DNA of 33,616 nt. Origin: Candidatus Limimorpha equi. Its GTDB lineage: Bacteria > Bacteroidota > Bacteroidia > Bacteroidales > F082. Numbering within the stretch: the first letter of the stretch is position 1; every line of letters begins with the position of its first letter. The position numbers and the translations under genes are program-made. The stretch lies in assembly GCA_018065885.1 (NCBI GenBank), contig JAGHSL010000421.1, positions 1-33,616 on the forward strand, in the 5' to 3' direction. Below are positions 1 through 8,318 of the stretch, piece by piece. The notes beneath the pieces are model-generated. The model was not told the DNA's origin and did no database searches. It saw only the letters and a list, made by a program, of their open reading frames with translations.

Positions 1-33
1 TTAAATATATAGCAATAATAATTTCAAACAACA

Positions 34-225
34 ATGATAAAAAAATTGATAAATTCATTTGGCGAAAACGATTACGCCAGCCCAAGGGCAACGCTCGTAG
101 AACTTGAGACGGAAACAAACATCCTCATCTGCTCTGCGGATGGAAATGCTGGAGGAGTAGGAGGTGGGTCAAGAGGAGTGGAAGAACTCATGGAAGGTGT
201 CACCATTGATTTAAATAACCCGTAA
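34..225 (+). CDS. Small 63-aa protein of unknown function, directly upstream of a lipoprotein gene
   Basis: ORF starts MIKKLINSFGENDYASPRATLVELETETNILICSADGNAGG; lies 14 nt upstream of the next CDS on the same strand; resembles the short 'SP..x..E.E..iLc.S' peptides often seen in Bacteroidales (from memory). Confidence 0.65.
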   Translation: MIKKLINSFGENDYASPRATLVELETETNILICSADGNAGGVGGGSRGVEELMEGVTIDLNNP

Positions 226-239
226 ATAACTTAAGAATC

Positions 240-1853
240 ATGAATAGAAAACTGTACTTATTCGGCATGCTGGCAATGGTGTTGCTGCTTGCCTCTTGTA
301 AGAAAGACAATGAAACGGAATCCGATAAGATGACTATTTCGGCTGGCATCGAAAATGATGGCTCGAAAACACATCTTGACGGATTAAAAGTGAAGTGGAT
401 TATTGGAGACCAAATCAAGGTCTATGACAATGCTGTCGCGAATGGCATAGTGTTCACGAGCAAGACGCTGACGGATGATGACCAAACGGCAAACTTCACC
501 TGCGATATTGAAACTGGAGGTGTTGTCGAAAATGGTAGATATTGGGCTGTCTATCCGACAAGTGGCTCTTTCAACAAATCAACAGAAAAATTCTCTTTCG
601 AAGTGAGTGAAACTCAGAGCTATAATAATGGTGTTTTTGACTGTGCATCGTTCCCGATGGTTGCCTATACGACAAAAGGCTCAAACAAAAACTCCGGTAT
701 TTTCTTCTATTTCAAACATGCCTGCGGTGTGCTGAAGATTGCGGCTACGGGTAACACTCAAATCACTTCTGTTAAATTGACGGATAATAACAATAAACTT
801 TGTGGTAATTTTACAGTCGATGCAAATGCTGAAAACTTGGCAGGTGGCAATGGCAATACAATTACAATGAATGCAAGTGTAACTCTTTCATCTACCCCTA
901 CCTATTTCTATTTCATTTTGCCCGCTGGTGCCCTTAGCAATGGCTTTACCCTCCAGTTTTTGAAAGATGGACAAGATGTGAAGACAACTGAATATACCGG
1001 TTCTGCTCTGGAAATTGCAAGAAGCACTATTAATACAGCTACGATTGATGCGACAAAAGTTCATTATTTTTCTGTCAGTTCAACGAAGAAGGTTATCTTT
1101 GCTAAGGGTAACTTGGTTTCTGGCTATGATGGTGGAAATTGGGGATTCCAGGATGCGCAATGGAAGCGGAATTGTTTAGAAGACGGTAAAAGAGGTTTTT
1201 TCTACTTTAGCACCTATACTAATAATGATTATGGTATTTTATGGACCGAGCAATCTCAATCAGGTACGGCCTTTAAGGATTGGGGGGAGCTTTTCCCAGG
1301 TGAAGGATGGTTTACTTTATCGGATAAAGAATGGATTTATTTGTTGGGATATGATTATTGGTGGGATGGCTCCCATAATATTCCGTTTATGCCCTCTGAG
1401 TACCGAGTTAATGCTAGGAATTTGTTTAGAGCTCATGTAACAGTAAACGGTGTTAAAGGACTTTTGCTTTTGCCAGACGACTGGAACAGTGACATTAGCA
1501 ATGTTTATGATTTGGATAGTTGGGCAGTTGCTGAAGGTAATGGTGCTGTTTTCTTGCCAGCAGCAAGTGGAGGTATGTATTGGCCAAAATCATGGGGTGA
1601 TTGTCCTTGGCCTGCTTATAATAATATGTATATTTATGGCGAAGAAGATTGGAGAACTTACAATAATGGTTTGGGAGAATATTATGCGGTTGTTTCAAAT
1701 CCGTCAAGCGAAGGAGGACAACTTAATGCTACTTTGTATTTCAATAATGACGAGTATTCGGTCCCTACTAACAACGATGCAAGGTTGGCGGTAAGTGGAA
1801 GTGGTGGACAAGATGGTTTACGTGCTGTCCGTTTGGTAAAGGAAGTCCATTAA
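240..1853 (+). CDS. Fimbrillin-like / cell-surface lipoprotein
   Basis: Signal peptide with lipobox MNRKLYLFGMLAMVLLLASCKK; N-terminal region resembles fimbrillin-family proteins; C-terminal segment 'FSVSSTKKVIFAKGNL...GLRAVRLVK' resembles Bacteroidales surface-protein domains. Confidence 0.8.
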   Translation: MNRKLYLFGMLAMVLLLASCKKDNETESDKMTISAGIENDGSKTHLDGLKVKWIIGDQIKVYDNAVANGIVFTSKTLTDDDQTANFTCDIETGGVVENGRYWAVYPTSGSFNKSTEKFSFEVSETQSYNNGVFDCASFPMVAYTTKGSNKNSGIFFYFKHACGVLKIAATGNTQITSVKLTDNNNKLCGNFTVDANAENLAGGNGNTITMNASVTLSSTPTYFYFILPAGALSNGFTLQFLKDGQDVKTTEYTGSALEIARSTINTATIDATKVHYFSVSSTKKVIFAKGNLVSGYDGGNWGFQDAQWKRNCLEDGKRGFFYFSTYTNNDYGILWTEQSQSGTAFKDWGELFPGEGWFTLSDKEWIYLLGYDYWWDGSHNIPFMPSEYRVNARNLFRAHVTVNGVKGLLLLPDDWNSDISNVYDLDSWAVAEGNGAVFLPAASGGMYWPKSWGDCPWPAYNNMYIYGEEDWRTYNNGLGEYYAVVSNPSSEGGQLNATLYFNNDEYSVPTNNDARLAVSGSGGQDGLRAVRLVKEVH

Positions 1854-1874
1854 AACAGGTATCATCTAATAAGG

Positions 1875-1911
1875 AAAGCCAACCTGTGGAAAGACGGGTT
1901 GGCTTTTTTTT
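1875..1911 (+). terminator. Rho-independent terminator downstream of the lipoprotein
   Basis: AAAGCCAACC (1875-1884) pairs with GGTTGGCTTT (1897-1906), followed by a T run. Confidence 0.9.
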
Positions 1912-2022
1912 GCGCCTAAAAACATGTAAGCCAATCTGTGTTATTTTATGCGCGGTTCCCTGCGCTTAGGCTGCTGAGCCTGTCGAAGCATCGAAGGGGT
2001 CTGTCGAAGGATGCGCATTATG

Positions 2023-2457
2023 AATCACCGTAATCAGCGGTTTTAAAATCTCTGCGGAAGTCAGCGAAATCTGCGGGAGAACAAATCTGTAGCTTATTGA
2101 TAATCTGTGTAATATAGGGTTAAAAAAAACAAAATCCTGCTAAAAATCCTTACTGAAAATCTTGCTGAAAATAAGAAAAGCATTTCCTTATTAGGGTCGC
2201 TTCGCTCAAAATCCTAACTGAAAATCTATCTGAAAATCCTTACTGAATTTGAAAGGAGAAGATAAATCTGTAGGTGAAAATCCTCTGCGGAAGTCAGCGC
2301 AATCAGCGGGAGAAAAAAATCCGTAGAAATTCATGCGCTTGCGCATCAAAAATTCAATCTGTGAAATCTGTAGTTTATTGAAAATCATCGTAATCAGCGC
2401 AATCTGCGGTTTAAAAAATCCTCTGCGTAAATCAGCGGTATCAGTGGGAGAAAAAAC
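2023..2457. repeat. Mosaic of degenerate intergenic repeats of the 'CTGCGgAAgTCAGCG / AATCTGCGG' type
   Basis: Related segments at 2023-2113, 2277-2380 and 2381-2457, e.g. 'ctctgcggaagtcagcgaaatctgcgggagaa', 'ctctgcggaagtcagcgcaatcagcgggagaa', 'ctctgcgtaaatcagcggtatcagtgggagaa'. Confidence 0.8.
2131..2246. repeat. Short degenerate tandem-like repeat, unit about AAAATCCTTACTG
   Basis: aaaatcctgct/aaaaatccttactg/aaaatcttgctg/aaaataag, then aaaatcctaactg/aaaatctatctg/aaaatccttactg. Confidence 0.75.
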
Positions 2458-2483
2458 TCAATTCATGGTCTATAGAAATGAAA

Positions 2484-2509
2484 AAGGCGAGCCTCAAAAG
2501 ACCCGCCTT
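2484..2509 (-). terminator. Probable terminator of the oxoacid:ferredoxin oxidoreductase operon
   Basis: Imperfect hairpin AAGGCGAGCCT...AGACCCGCCTT, followed on the minus strand by TTTTTC. Confidence 0.7.
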
Positions 2510-2530
2510 ATCATTAGCATCTCAATGAGA

Positions 2531-3076
2531 TTATTTCACTTCCTTCACATTGTCCATACCGACTTGGACAGCCTGCATGTTCAAAGGAATCAGTTTGTGA
2601 GCGCGTTCTGGCAGTGAGTGTTTCAAACCTTCTTCAACATTCTTGTTGTCGATGATAGGACGAATCTTCAAGAAAGCACCCAAAATGATCATGTTGAAAA
2701 CCTTGGTGTTACCCATGTCGGATGCGAGTTGGGCACCTTCGATGGTGTAGATGTGAATGTCCGTACGGGTTGGCTTGTGCGTGATGCCGTTTGGATCATA
2801 AATCAGGTAACCGCCAGGTTTTACTTTGCTCTCGAACTTGTCGAGCGACTGCTGATTCAGAATGACTGCAGTGTCGAAAGCATTCAGGATAGGTGAGCAA
2901 ACACGTTCATCGCTGACGATGACAGTCACGTTTGCAGTACCGCCACGCATTTCAGGACCGTAAGATGGCATCCAGCTCACTTCCTTGTCTTGCATGATAC
3001 CACTATAAGCAAGGATCTTACCCATTGACAAGACGCCTTGTCCGCCGAAACCGGCTATAATTAATTCTTCTGTCAT
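2531..3076 (-). CDS. 2-oxoacid:ferredoxin oxidoreductase, gamma subunit
   Basis: MTEELIIAGFGGQGVLSMGKILAYSGIMQDKEVSWMPSYGPEMRGGTANVTVIVSDERV is typical of the gamma domain; operon context. Confidence 0.92.
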   Translation of the reverse strand: MTEELIIAGFGGQGVLSMGKILAYSGIMQDKEVSWMPSYGPEMRGGTANVTVIVSDERVCSPILNAFDTAVILNQQSLDKFESKVKPGGYLIYDPNGITHKPTRTDIHIYTIEGAQLASDMGNTKVFNMIILGAFLKIRPIIDNKNVEEGLKHSLPERAHKLIPLNMQAVQVGMDNVKEVK

Positions 3077-3093
3077 TGCTTTTTACTTTTTAA

Positions 3094-3903
3094 TTATTTC
3101 TTAATCAGCTCGAAGTTGTCCTTAATGTCGCCGAGAGGATAAACTGGCAGCATGTTTTCTTGCAACCACTTGTTAGCATCGACGGCAGTCATCTTCCAGT
3201 TGGAGTTGCAGTTCGAAACGATTTCAACGAAGTTGACGCCGTTCTTGTTTTCCATCTGGTTCTGGAAAGCCTTCTTGATGGCCTTCTTGGCGTTACGCAC
3301 GGCGGCTGGAGTGTAGACAGCCTGACGTGTGACGTAACGTGTGCCAGGAAGTTGTGAAATGAGGTTGGTGATCTGGAGTGGGAAACCGTTGTTAGGTGTT
3401 CCGTCAGGCCACTGTGGCATACGGCCGTAAGGGGTTGTTGCGGTCTTCATGCCGACCAGAGTGGTAGGAGCCATCTGGCCACCAGTCATACCATAGATAC
3501 CGTTGTTGACGAAAATCATGGTGATGTTTTCGCCACGGTTGCAGGTGTGGATGGTTTCGCAAGTGCCGATAGCAGCCAAGTCGCCGTCGCCTTGATAGGA
3601 GAAGACGATCTTGTTAGGCCACACGCGCTTGATGCCTGATGCGCACGCCGGAGCACGGCCGTGAGCAGCTTCAACGAAGTCGACATCGAAGTAGTCGTAT
3701 GCCATAACGGCGCAACCTACTGGAGAAACACCGATGGTCTGTTCGTCGATGCCAAGTTCTTCGAGAACTTCAGCGATGATGCGGTGAACTGTGCCGTGAC
3801 CGCAGCCTGGGCAATAGTGGAAAGGTTTTTCCGTCAGCAGCTTTGATTTTTCATAAACCAAATTTTCAGGCTGGATGATATCTTGTAATGTGATTTCTGC
3901 CAT
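3094..3903 (-). CDS. 2-oxoacid:ferredoxin oxidoreductase, thiamine-pyrophosphate (beta) subunit
   Basis: HYCPGCGHGTVHRIIAEVLEELG and GDGDLAAIGTCETIHTCNRGENITMIFVNNGIYGMTGGQMAPTT motifs. Confidence 0.93.
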   Translation of the reverse strand: MAEITLQDIIQPENLVYEKSKLLTEKPFHYCPGCGHGTVHRIIAEVLEELGIDEQTIGVSPVGCAVMAYDYFDVDFVEAAHGRAPACASGIKRVWPNKIVFSYQGDGDLAAIGTCETIHTCNRGENITMIFVNNGIYGMTGGQMAPTTLVGMKTATTPYGRMPQWPDGTPNNGFPLQITNLISQLPGTRYVTRQAVYTPAAVRNAKKAIKKAFQNQMENKNGVNFVEIVSNCNSNWKMTAVDANKWLQENMLPVYPLGDIKDNFELIKK

Positions 3904-3907
3904 TTTC

Positions 3908-5020
3908 TTATTCTCCTATAATTTGTTTCTTCATAGCTTCGAGAACTTCTTCCGGAGTGTGGATGATGCCACCGACGCGGCCGAAGTGTTCTGCCTTTGC
4001 GCGACCGTTGCAGGCGAGTTTCACGTCTTCAATCATCTGGCCGCAGCTCAATTCAACTGAAAGGAATCCCTTGACGCCCTTTTCAATCAAGGCTTCGATT
4101 GCCTTGGTTGGGTAAGGCCACAGGGTGATAGGACGGAGCAAGCCAACCTTTAGGCCTTCGGCACGACCGAGTTGGACGGCTTTCTGGGCGATACGGGCGC
4201 TTGAACCGTAAGCTACGAATACGTATTCTGCATCTTCAGTGTTGATTTCTTCCCAGCGGGTTTCGTTCTTCGTGATTTCAGCATACTTTCTCTGGAGGTG
4301 ACGGTTGTGCTCTTCCATCTTGGCTGAGTCGAGGTCCAAAGAAGTGATGACACGGTGTTGTGTGCCACGCTTGCGACCGGTCAAAGCCCAAGGATACTTA
4401 GCCTTGATTTCTTCTTCAGTCAAACGAGCCTTCTGGTCAGGAAGAACGACCTTTTCCATCATTTGGCCAATGGCACCGTCGGAGAGGATGCACACAGCGA
4501 TACGATATTGGAAAGCCATGTCGAAGCCGAGAGCCACGAAGTCAGCCATTTCCTGAACTGAAGCAGGAGCGAGGACGATTTGGTTGTAGTCACCGTTACC
4601 GCCGCCCTTGCAGGCTTGGAAATAGTCGGCTTGTGAAGGCTGGATGGTACCCAGACCCGGGCCGCCACGAACCACGTCAGCGTAGACGCAAGGCACTTCT
4701 GCACCAGCGATGTAGGCCAGACCTTCCTGCTTCAGGCAAACGCCTGGGCTGGATGATGAGGTCATGACGCGCTTGCCAGCTGCGCCGGCAGCATAAACCA
4801 TGTTGATGGCTGCCAATTCACTTTCTGCTTGAAGAACGACCATACCGGTGCGTTCGTAAGGGTTCTGTTCCGACAGATACTCAATCACTTCCGACTGAGG
4901 AGTGATAGGATATCCGAAATAAGCATCAGCACCGTAGCGGATAGCGGCTTCTGCCAATGCCTCGTTACCCTTCATCAGTTTTAATTCTCCCATTATGTAA
5001 GTTTTTAAATTGTTAGACAA
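3908..5020 (-). CDS. vorB: 2-oxoacid:ferredoxin oxidoreductase, alpha subunit (VorB/KorA-like)
   Basis: MKGNEALAEAAIRYGADAYFGYPITPQSEVIEYL...TSSSSPGVCLKQEG; typical alpha subunit; the first in-frame Met may extend the true N terminus slightly. Confidence 0.88.
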   Translation of the reverse strand: MSNNLKTYIMGELKLMKGNEALAEAAIRYGADAYFGYPITPQSEVIEYLSEQNPYERTGMVVLQAESELAAINMVYAAGAAGKRVMTSSSSPGVCLKQEGLAYIAGAEVPCVYADVVRGGPGLGTIQPSQADYFQACKGGGNGDYNQIVLAPASVQEMADFVALGFDMAFQYRIAVCILSDGAIGQMMEKVVLPDQKARLTEEEIKAKYPWALTGRKRGTQHRVITSLDLDSAKMEEHNRHLQRKYAEITKNETRWEEINTEDAEYVFVAYGSSARIAQKAVQLGRAEGLKVGLLRPITLWPYPTKAIEALIEKGVKGFLSVELSCGQMIEDVKLACNGRAKAEHFGRVGGIIHTPEEVLEAMKKQIIGE

Positions 5021-5031
5021 TTGGTTGGGTT

Positions 5032-5259
5032 TTACTCGATGGCCTTCTTGTAGACCTTGATCACGCCGTCAGGGCAGGTGATGCCGCAGCTTGCGCAGCC
5101 AATGCACTTGTCCGGATTGGCCATGAATGCGTAATTGTAACCTTTTCCGTTTACTTCTTTTGCCAGTTCGATGACGCCACATGGGCAAGCGGTGATGCAT
5201 ACTGAACATCCCTTGCAACGCTCGGTGTCAACAACAATGGCTCCTCTGAATTTTGCCAT
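5032..5259 (-). CDS. 4Fe-4S ferredoxin (delta) subunit of the 2-oxoacid:ferredoxin oxidoreductase
   Basis: Two CxxCxxCxxxC clusters: CKGCSVCITACPC and CIGCASCGITCPD. Confidence 0.93.
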   Translation of the reverse strand: MAKFRGAIVVDTERCKGCSVCITACPCGVIELAKEVNGKGYNYAFMANPDKCIGCASCGITCPDGVIKVYKKAIE

Positions 5260-5303
5260 ATTTATAAGTTTTTAAAATTTTGTGTTTACTATTAAATGAG
5301 TTG

Positions 5304-5311
5304 CAAAGATA
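5304..5311 (-). promoter_or_regulatory. Bacteroidota -7 element for the oxidoreductase operon
   Basis: TATCTTTG on the minus strand, 45 nt upstream of the ferredoxin subunit start; -33 element not clear. Confidence 0.5.
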
Positions 5312-5362
5312 ATGATTTATTGCTTTTGTTGTATCGTTTTTCGCTTTTTTTATTGGAAAGTT

Positions 5363-6491
5363 TCAATTATTAGTGGCACGAGCTTCGTCTCTTTCGTATT
5401 CTTCAATCCATTCCAGAAGTTTCTGTTGCAAGAGACTCTTTTCTGGTAAACAAAGTGCATATTGTTGGGCGTAAATGTTTGCGTCTTCGGGTAGGGTGAG
5501 TTCCACTAAAGCATCGTTTTTCTGTTTGCATAGCAGAATTCCAATGGTAGGTTTCTCGAAATCCTGCTTGACATAGCGGTTGAAGTAATTGACATACATT
5601 TGCATTTGTCCCAAATCCTGATGCGTCAATTTGTCGGTTTTCAGGTCTATGAGTACATAGCATTGCAACAGGCGATTGTAAAGGCAAGATCCACAAAAAA
5701 TGGTCTTCGTTGAAAGTGAATCGTTTCTGACGGGCTTCGAAAAGGAATCCTTTGCCTAATTCGAGCAAAAAGAATTGCAGTTTGTCGATGATGGCTGTCT
5801 CTAAACCGTTTTCGGAATAGGATGAATCAGGTTTCAGCCCGACAAATTCAAGTACTAATGGGTCGCGCAAAATGTCGGATGGCTTCTCCACGGTCTGACC
5901 TTCTGTCGCAAGACGCATGATTTCATCTTTGTTGCGGCTCAAGGCCAAACGCTCAAACAGGCTGCTTGCAACTTGCCGTTGAAGTTCACGTTTGCTCCAG
6001 TTTTGTTTGTGACATTCAACTTCGTAAAAACTGCGTTCCAATGGGTTGTCAATGCGAGTGAGTATTAGGTAATGGGACCAAGGTAAAACGAAATTGTGTT
6101 CAAGATTATCGAAAATGCTAACCGCTGGTTCGGATTTTCTATAAACCAGATACAGTTTTCTTGCGTTTTCCAGTGTGTCAACGGACCATCCTTTTCCGTA
6201 TTTTGCAGAAAGTTTTTCGGAAAGCCTTTTTAGAACACCCTTCCCATAACCAGCTCTGTCGTTGCCCTGCTGCTCGTAATTGACAATGTATAAACCTATT
6301 CCATAATAGGTATAGACCATTGCAATATTCACCGCTTTTGCAATGTGTTTGCGGCTTTCTTCAATCAGTTCCGATACCTTATAAAATAGGGAATCTTCAT
6401 TGCTGATTGTGATTTCATCAGCGCATTTGGGCTTTTCTTCATGCAAATCCATTTCTTTCATCAAAGTGTTTTTGACATAACAACGCAGCAA
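5363..6491 (-). pseudogene. YhcG/DUF1016-family PDDEXK nuclease, frameshifted between the N- and C-terminal parts
   Basis: ORF 5403..6491 encodes the DUF1016-like N part up to '...KRFTFNEDHF', then goes out of frame; ORF 5363..5668 encodes 'MQCYVLIDLKTDKLTHQDLGQMQMYVNYFNRYVKQDFEKPTIGILLCKQK', the PDDEXK core. Confidence 0.85.
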
Positions 6492-6550
6492 AAATACGCA
6501 TTTATTTTGTTTTTCCTAATTCATTGCAAAATAATTGGTTCGCAAAAGAA

Positions 6551-6590
6551 AACTCGGAAATCGGCATCAGCCAATTCCCGAGTTTTTTGT
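6551..6590. terminator. Probable bidirectional terminator hairpin
   Basis: AACTCGGAAATCGG catcag CCAATTCCCGAGTT (12/14 pairs), then T run. Confidence 0.65.
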
Positions 6591-6607
6591 CGTCGTAAAA
6601 TCAAGAC

Positions 6608-6631
6608 AGCTCATTGAGCTTGTCGAAATGA
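6608..6631. repeat. Dispersed repeat AGCTCATTGAGCTTGTCGAAATGA
   Basis: Near-identical to 10721-10747; core also at 1975-1987. Confidence 0.8.
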
Positions 6632-6654
6632 ACGGAATTTATTTTTCACTTGAC

Positions 6655-6673
6655 GGATGCACGCGGTGCATCC
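6655..6673. repeat. Palindromic intergenic element GGATGCAC-GCG-GTGCATCC
   Basis: Perfect 8-bp inverted repeat with 3-nt loop. Confidence 0.8.
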
Positions 6674-6729
6674 CTACTTTAAAACTTTCCACTCAAAATA
6701 CTCCTAACTCCTAATTCCTAACTCCCAAC

Positions 6730-8049
6730 TTATTTCACTGGATGGTCTTTTGCAAACATAGCCAGTCTCTCGGCCAGCACCGGAATTTCTTCTCTCTGAA
6801 TCAGTGAGGTGCAGGCGCGGATGCCTTGCTTGGTGCTGCCGCAGGTGTCCAACGAAATGGCTGAAATGCCGTAATACATCATCTCTTCGACCAAATCAGC
6901 GCCAGTGAAACCTGGATAGCAGTAGGTGAAATAGAAACCATCGGCAATCGGTTCGCCAAGGTCTTCGTCGTAGGTGATGGTGAAGCCGTTTGATGTGAAG
7001 GCATCTTTCATCAGTTTGGCTTTGCGGCCATATTCCAGAACGTCGTCGCGGTAGTTGTAAGTGCCATCGTTGACGGCTTTCATCACGCCAGCCAAAGCAA
7101 ATTGTGCTGAGTGTGATGTGCCTGAGGTGAGCGGGTGGAGGGCACCGAAGAGAATGCCTCTCAGGAAGACTTCCTGTCCGCAGAATTTCTTCAGGTCAGG
7201 ATAGTGGCGCACGGCGAGTTTGTCGCTGATGCCGATGATAGCGCAACGTTCGCCAGCATAGCTGAAAGCCTTCGAGCTTGAAATCATCAGGATGTAATTG
7301 TCGGTATATTTGCCAACGCTTGGCTGGAAAGGAGCAACGCCAGGATGGCTGTAGTCCTTGCGGAAGTCCATGCCGAAGTAGGCGAGGTCTTCCATGACGA
7401 TGACATCGTATTTGTTAGCCATTTCACCGATAATCTTCAGTTCTTCGTCGGTGAGGCAGACCCATGTCGGGTTGTTAGGATTCGAATAAAGGATGCTGTG
7501 AATATTGCCTTTGCTCAGCACTTCTTCCAGTTTTGCGCGGAGCTTTTCGCCACGGTATTCGTAAATGTCGAACGATTCCATAGGAATGTTCAAGACCTTA
7601 TTCTGGAATTTGTGAACCGGAAAACCTGGGTCGATGAAAAGGATGGTGTTTTTCTTTGCATCGAGGTGACCGCAAATCATGAAACTTGCGAAAGCACCTT
7701 GCATGGAACCCACGGTAGGAATGCAGTTGGCAGGTGCTACATCGAGGTCAAGGAAATTCTTGATGAAGCGTGAGGCTTCGTTTTTCAGAATCGGGGCGCC
7801 GTCGATAGGAGGGTAGTTGGCTGCAACGCCGTCCTGAAGGGCTTTAATCTGGGCTTCGATGCCTGCTTGTGCAGCTGGAAGGCCAGGATTGCCGATTTCC
7901 ATGTGGATGAATTTCACGCCACTGGCGGCTTCAAGGTCTCTCGCCAATTTGTTGATTTCACGAATGCCGGCCTTGCCAATGCAGGCGATGCCGCTTTCAC
8001 TAAAGACTTTCTTTGTGGTCTCTGCGGGTACGATATTGTTTTGCATCAT
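6730..8049 (-). CDS. PLP-dependent aminotransferase, class I/II
   Basis: 439 aa; 'HMEIGNPGLPAAQAGIEAQIKALQDG', 'ILYSNPNNPTWVCLTDEEL', 'ILMISSSKAFSYAGERCAIIGIS' (PLP-lysine region). Confidence 0.9.
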   Translation of the reverse strand: MMQNNIVPAETTKKVFSESGIACIGKAGIREINKLARDLEAASGVKFIHMEIGNPGLPAAQAGIEAQIKALQDGVAANYPPIDGAPILKNEASRFIKNFLDLDVAPANCIPTVGSMQGAFASFMICGHLDAKKNTILFIDPGFPVHKFQNKVLNIPMESFDIYEYRGEKLRAKLEEVLSKGNIHSILYSNPNNPTWVCLTDEELKIIGEMANKYDVIVMEDLAYFGMDFRKDYSHPGVAPFQPSVGKYTDNYILMISSSKAFSYAGERCAIIGISDKLAVRHYPDLKKFCGQEVFLRGILFGALHPLTSGTSHSAQFALAGVMKAVNDGTYNYRDDVLEYGRKAKLMKDAFTSNGFTITYDEDLGEPIADGFYFTYCYPGFTGADLVEEMMYYGISAISLDTCGSTKQGIRACTSLIQREEIPVLAERLAMFAKDHPVK

Positions 8050-8085
8050 TTCTATTTATGTGTTTGTAATTCTGTTTTGAAACGA

Positions 8086-8093
8086 CAAAAATA
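8086..8093 (-). promoter_or_regulatory. Candidate -7 element for the aminotransferase
   Basis: TATTTTTG on the minus strand, about 37 nt upstream of the start codon. Confidence 0.4.
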
Positions 8094-8149
8094 GGGAATT
8101 ACTTTGAATGCTGCAAGTTTTATGTGCTTTATTATATATAATAAGGTGT

Positions 8150-8189
8150 AAAAACAACAAAAAAAGCGGTCAACAACTGTTGACCGCTT
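8150..8189 (-). terminator. Terminator downstream of tRNA-Val(CAC)
   Basis: AAGCGGTCAAC aact GTTGACCGCTT (8164-8189), perfect 11-bp stem, followed by a T-rich run on the minus strand. Confidence 0.9.
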
Positions 8190-8197
8190 CCGTTCTG

Positions 8198-8272
8198 TGG
8201 GACGTACTGGACTCGAACCAGTGACCTCTGCCGTGTGAAGGCAGCGCTCTAAACCAACTGGGCTAACGTCCC
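8198..8272 (-). tRNA. tRNA-Val (anticodon CAC)
   Basis: Reverse complement GGGACGT-TA-GCCC-AGTTGGTTTA-GAGC-G-CTGCC-TTCACAC-GGCAG-AGGTC-ACTGG-TTCGAGT-CCAGT-ACGTCCC-A folds as a cloverleaf. Confidence 0.9.
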
Positions 8273-8290
8273 ATCAATTTCAAACACTTA

Positions 8291-8312
8291 CAAAAAAACG
8301 CCTCGAGGGCGT
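8291..8312 (-). terminator. Terminator between the two tRNA genes
   Basis: Minus strand AACGCC ctcga GGCGTT followed by TTTTTT. Confidence 0.75.
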
Positions 8313-8318
8313 TCTCTG

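Noticed and set aside
1225-1794. Plus-strand ORFs (71 aa, 114 aa) overlapping the lipoprotein in another frame
   Set aside because: Out-of-frame overlap with a well-supported CDS; no homology recognised.
2023-2457. Possible CRISPR array
   Set aside because: Repeats are degenerate, unequal in spacing and reordered; no constant repeat with unique spacers, and no cas genes in the window.
2333-2617. 94-aa ORF reading through the repeat mosaic into korC antisense
   Set aside because: Its sequence is made of the repeat modules; no plausible protein.
7345-7773. 142-aa plus-strand ORF over the aminotransferase
   Set aside because: Antisense shadow ORF; Val/Phe-rich composition typical of reversed coding sequence.
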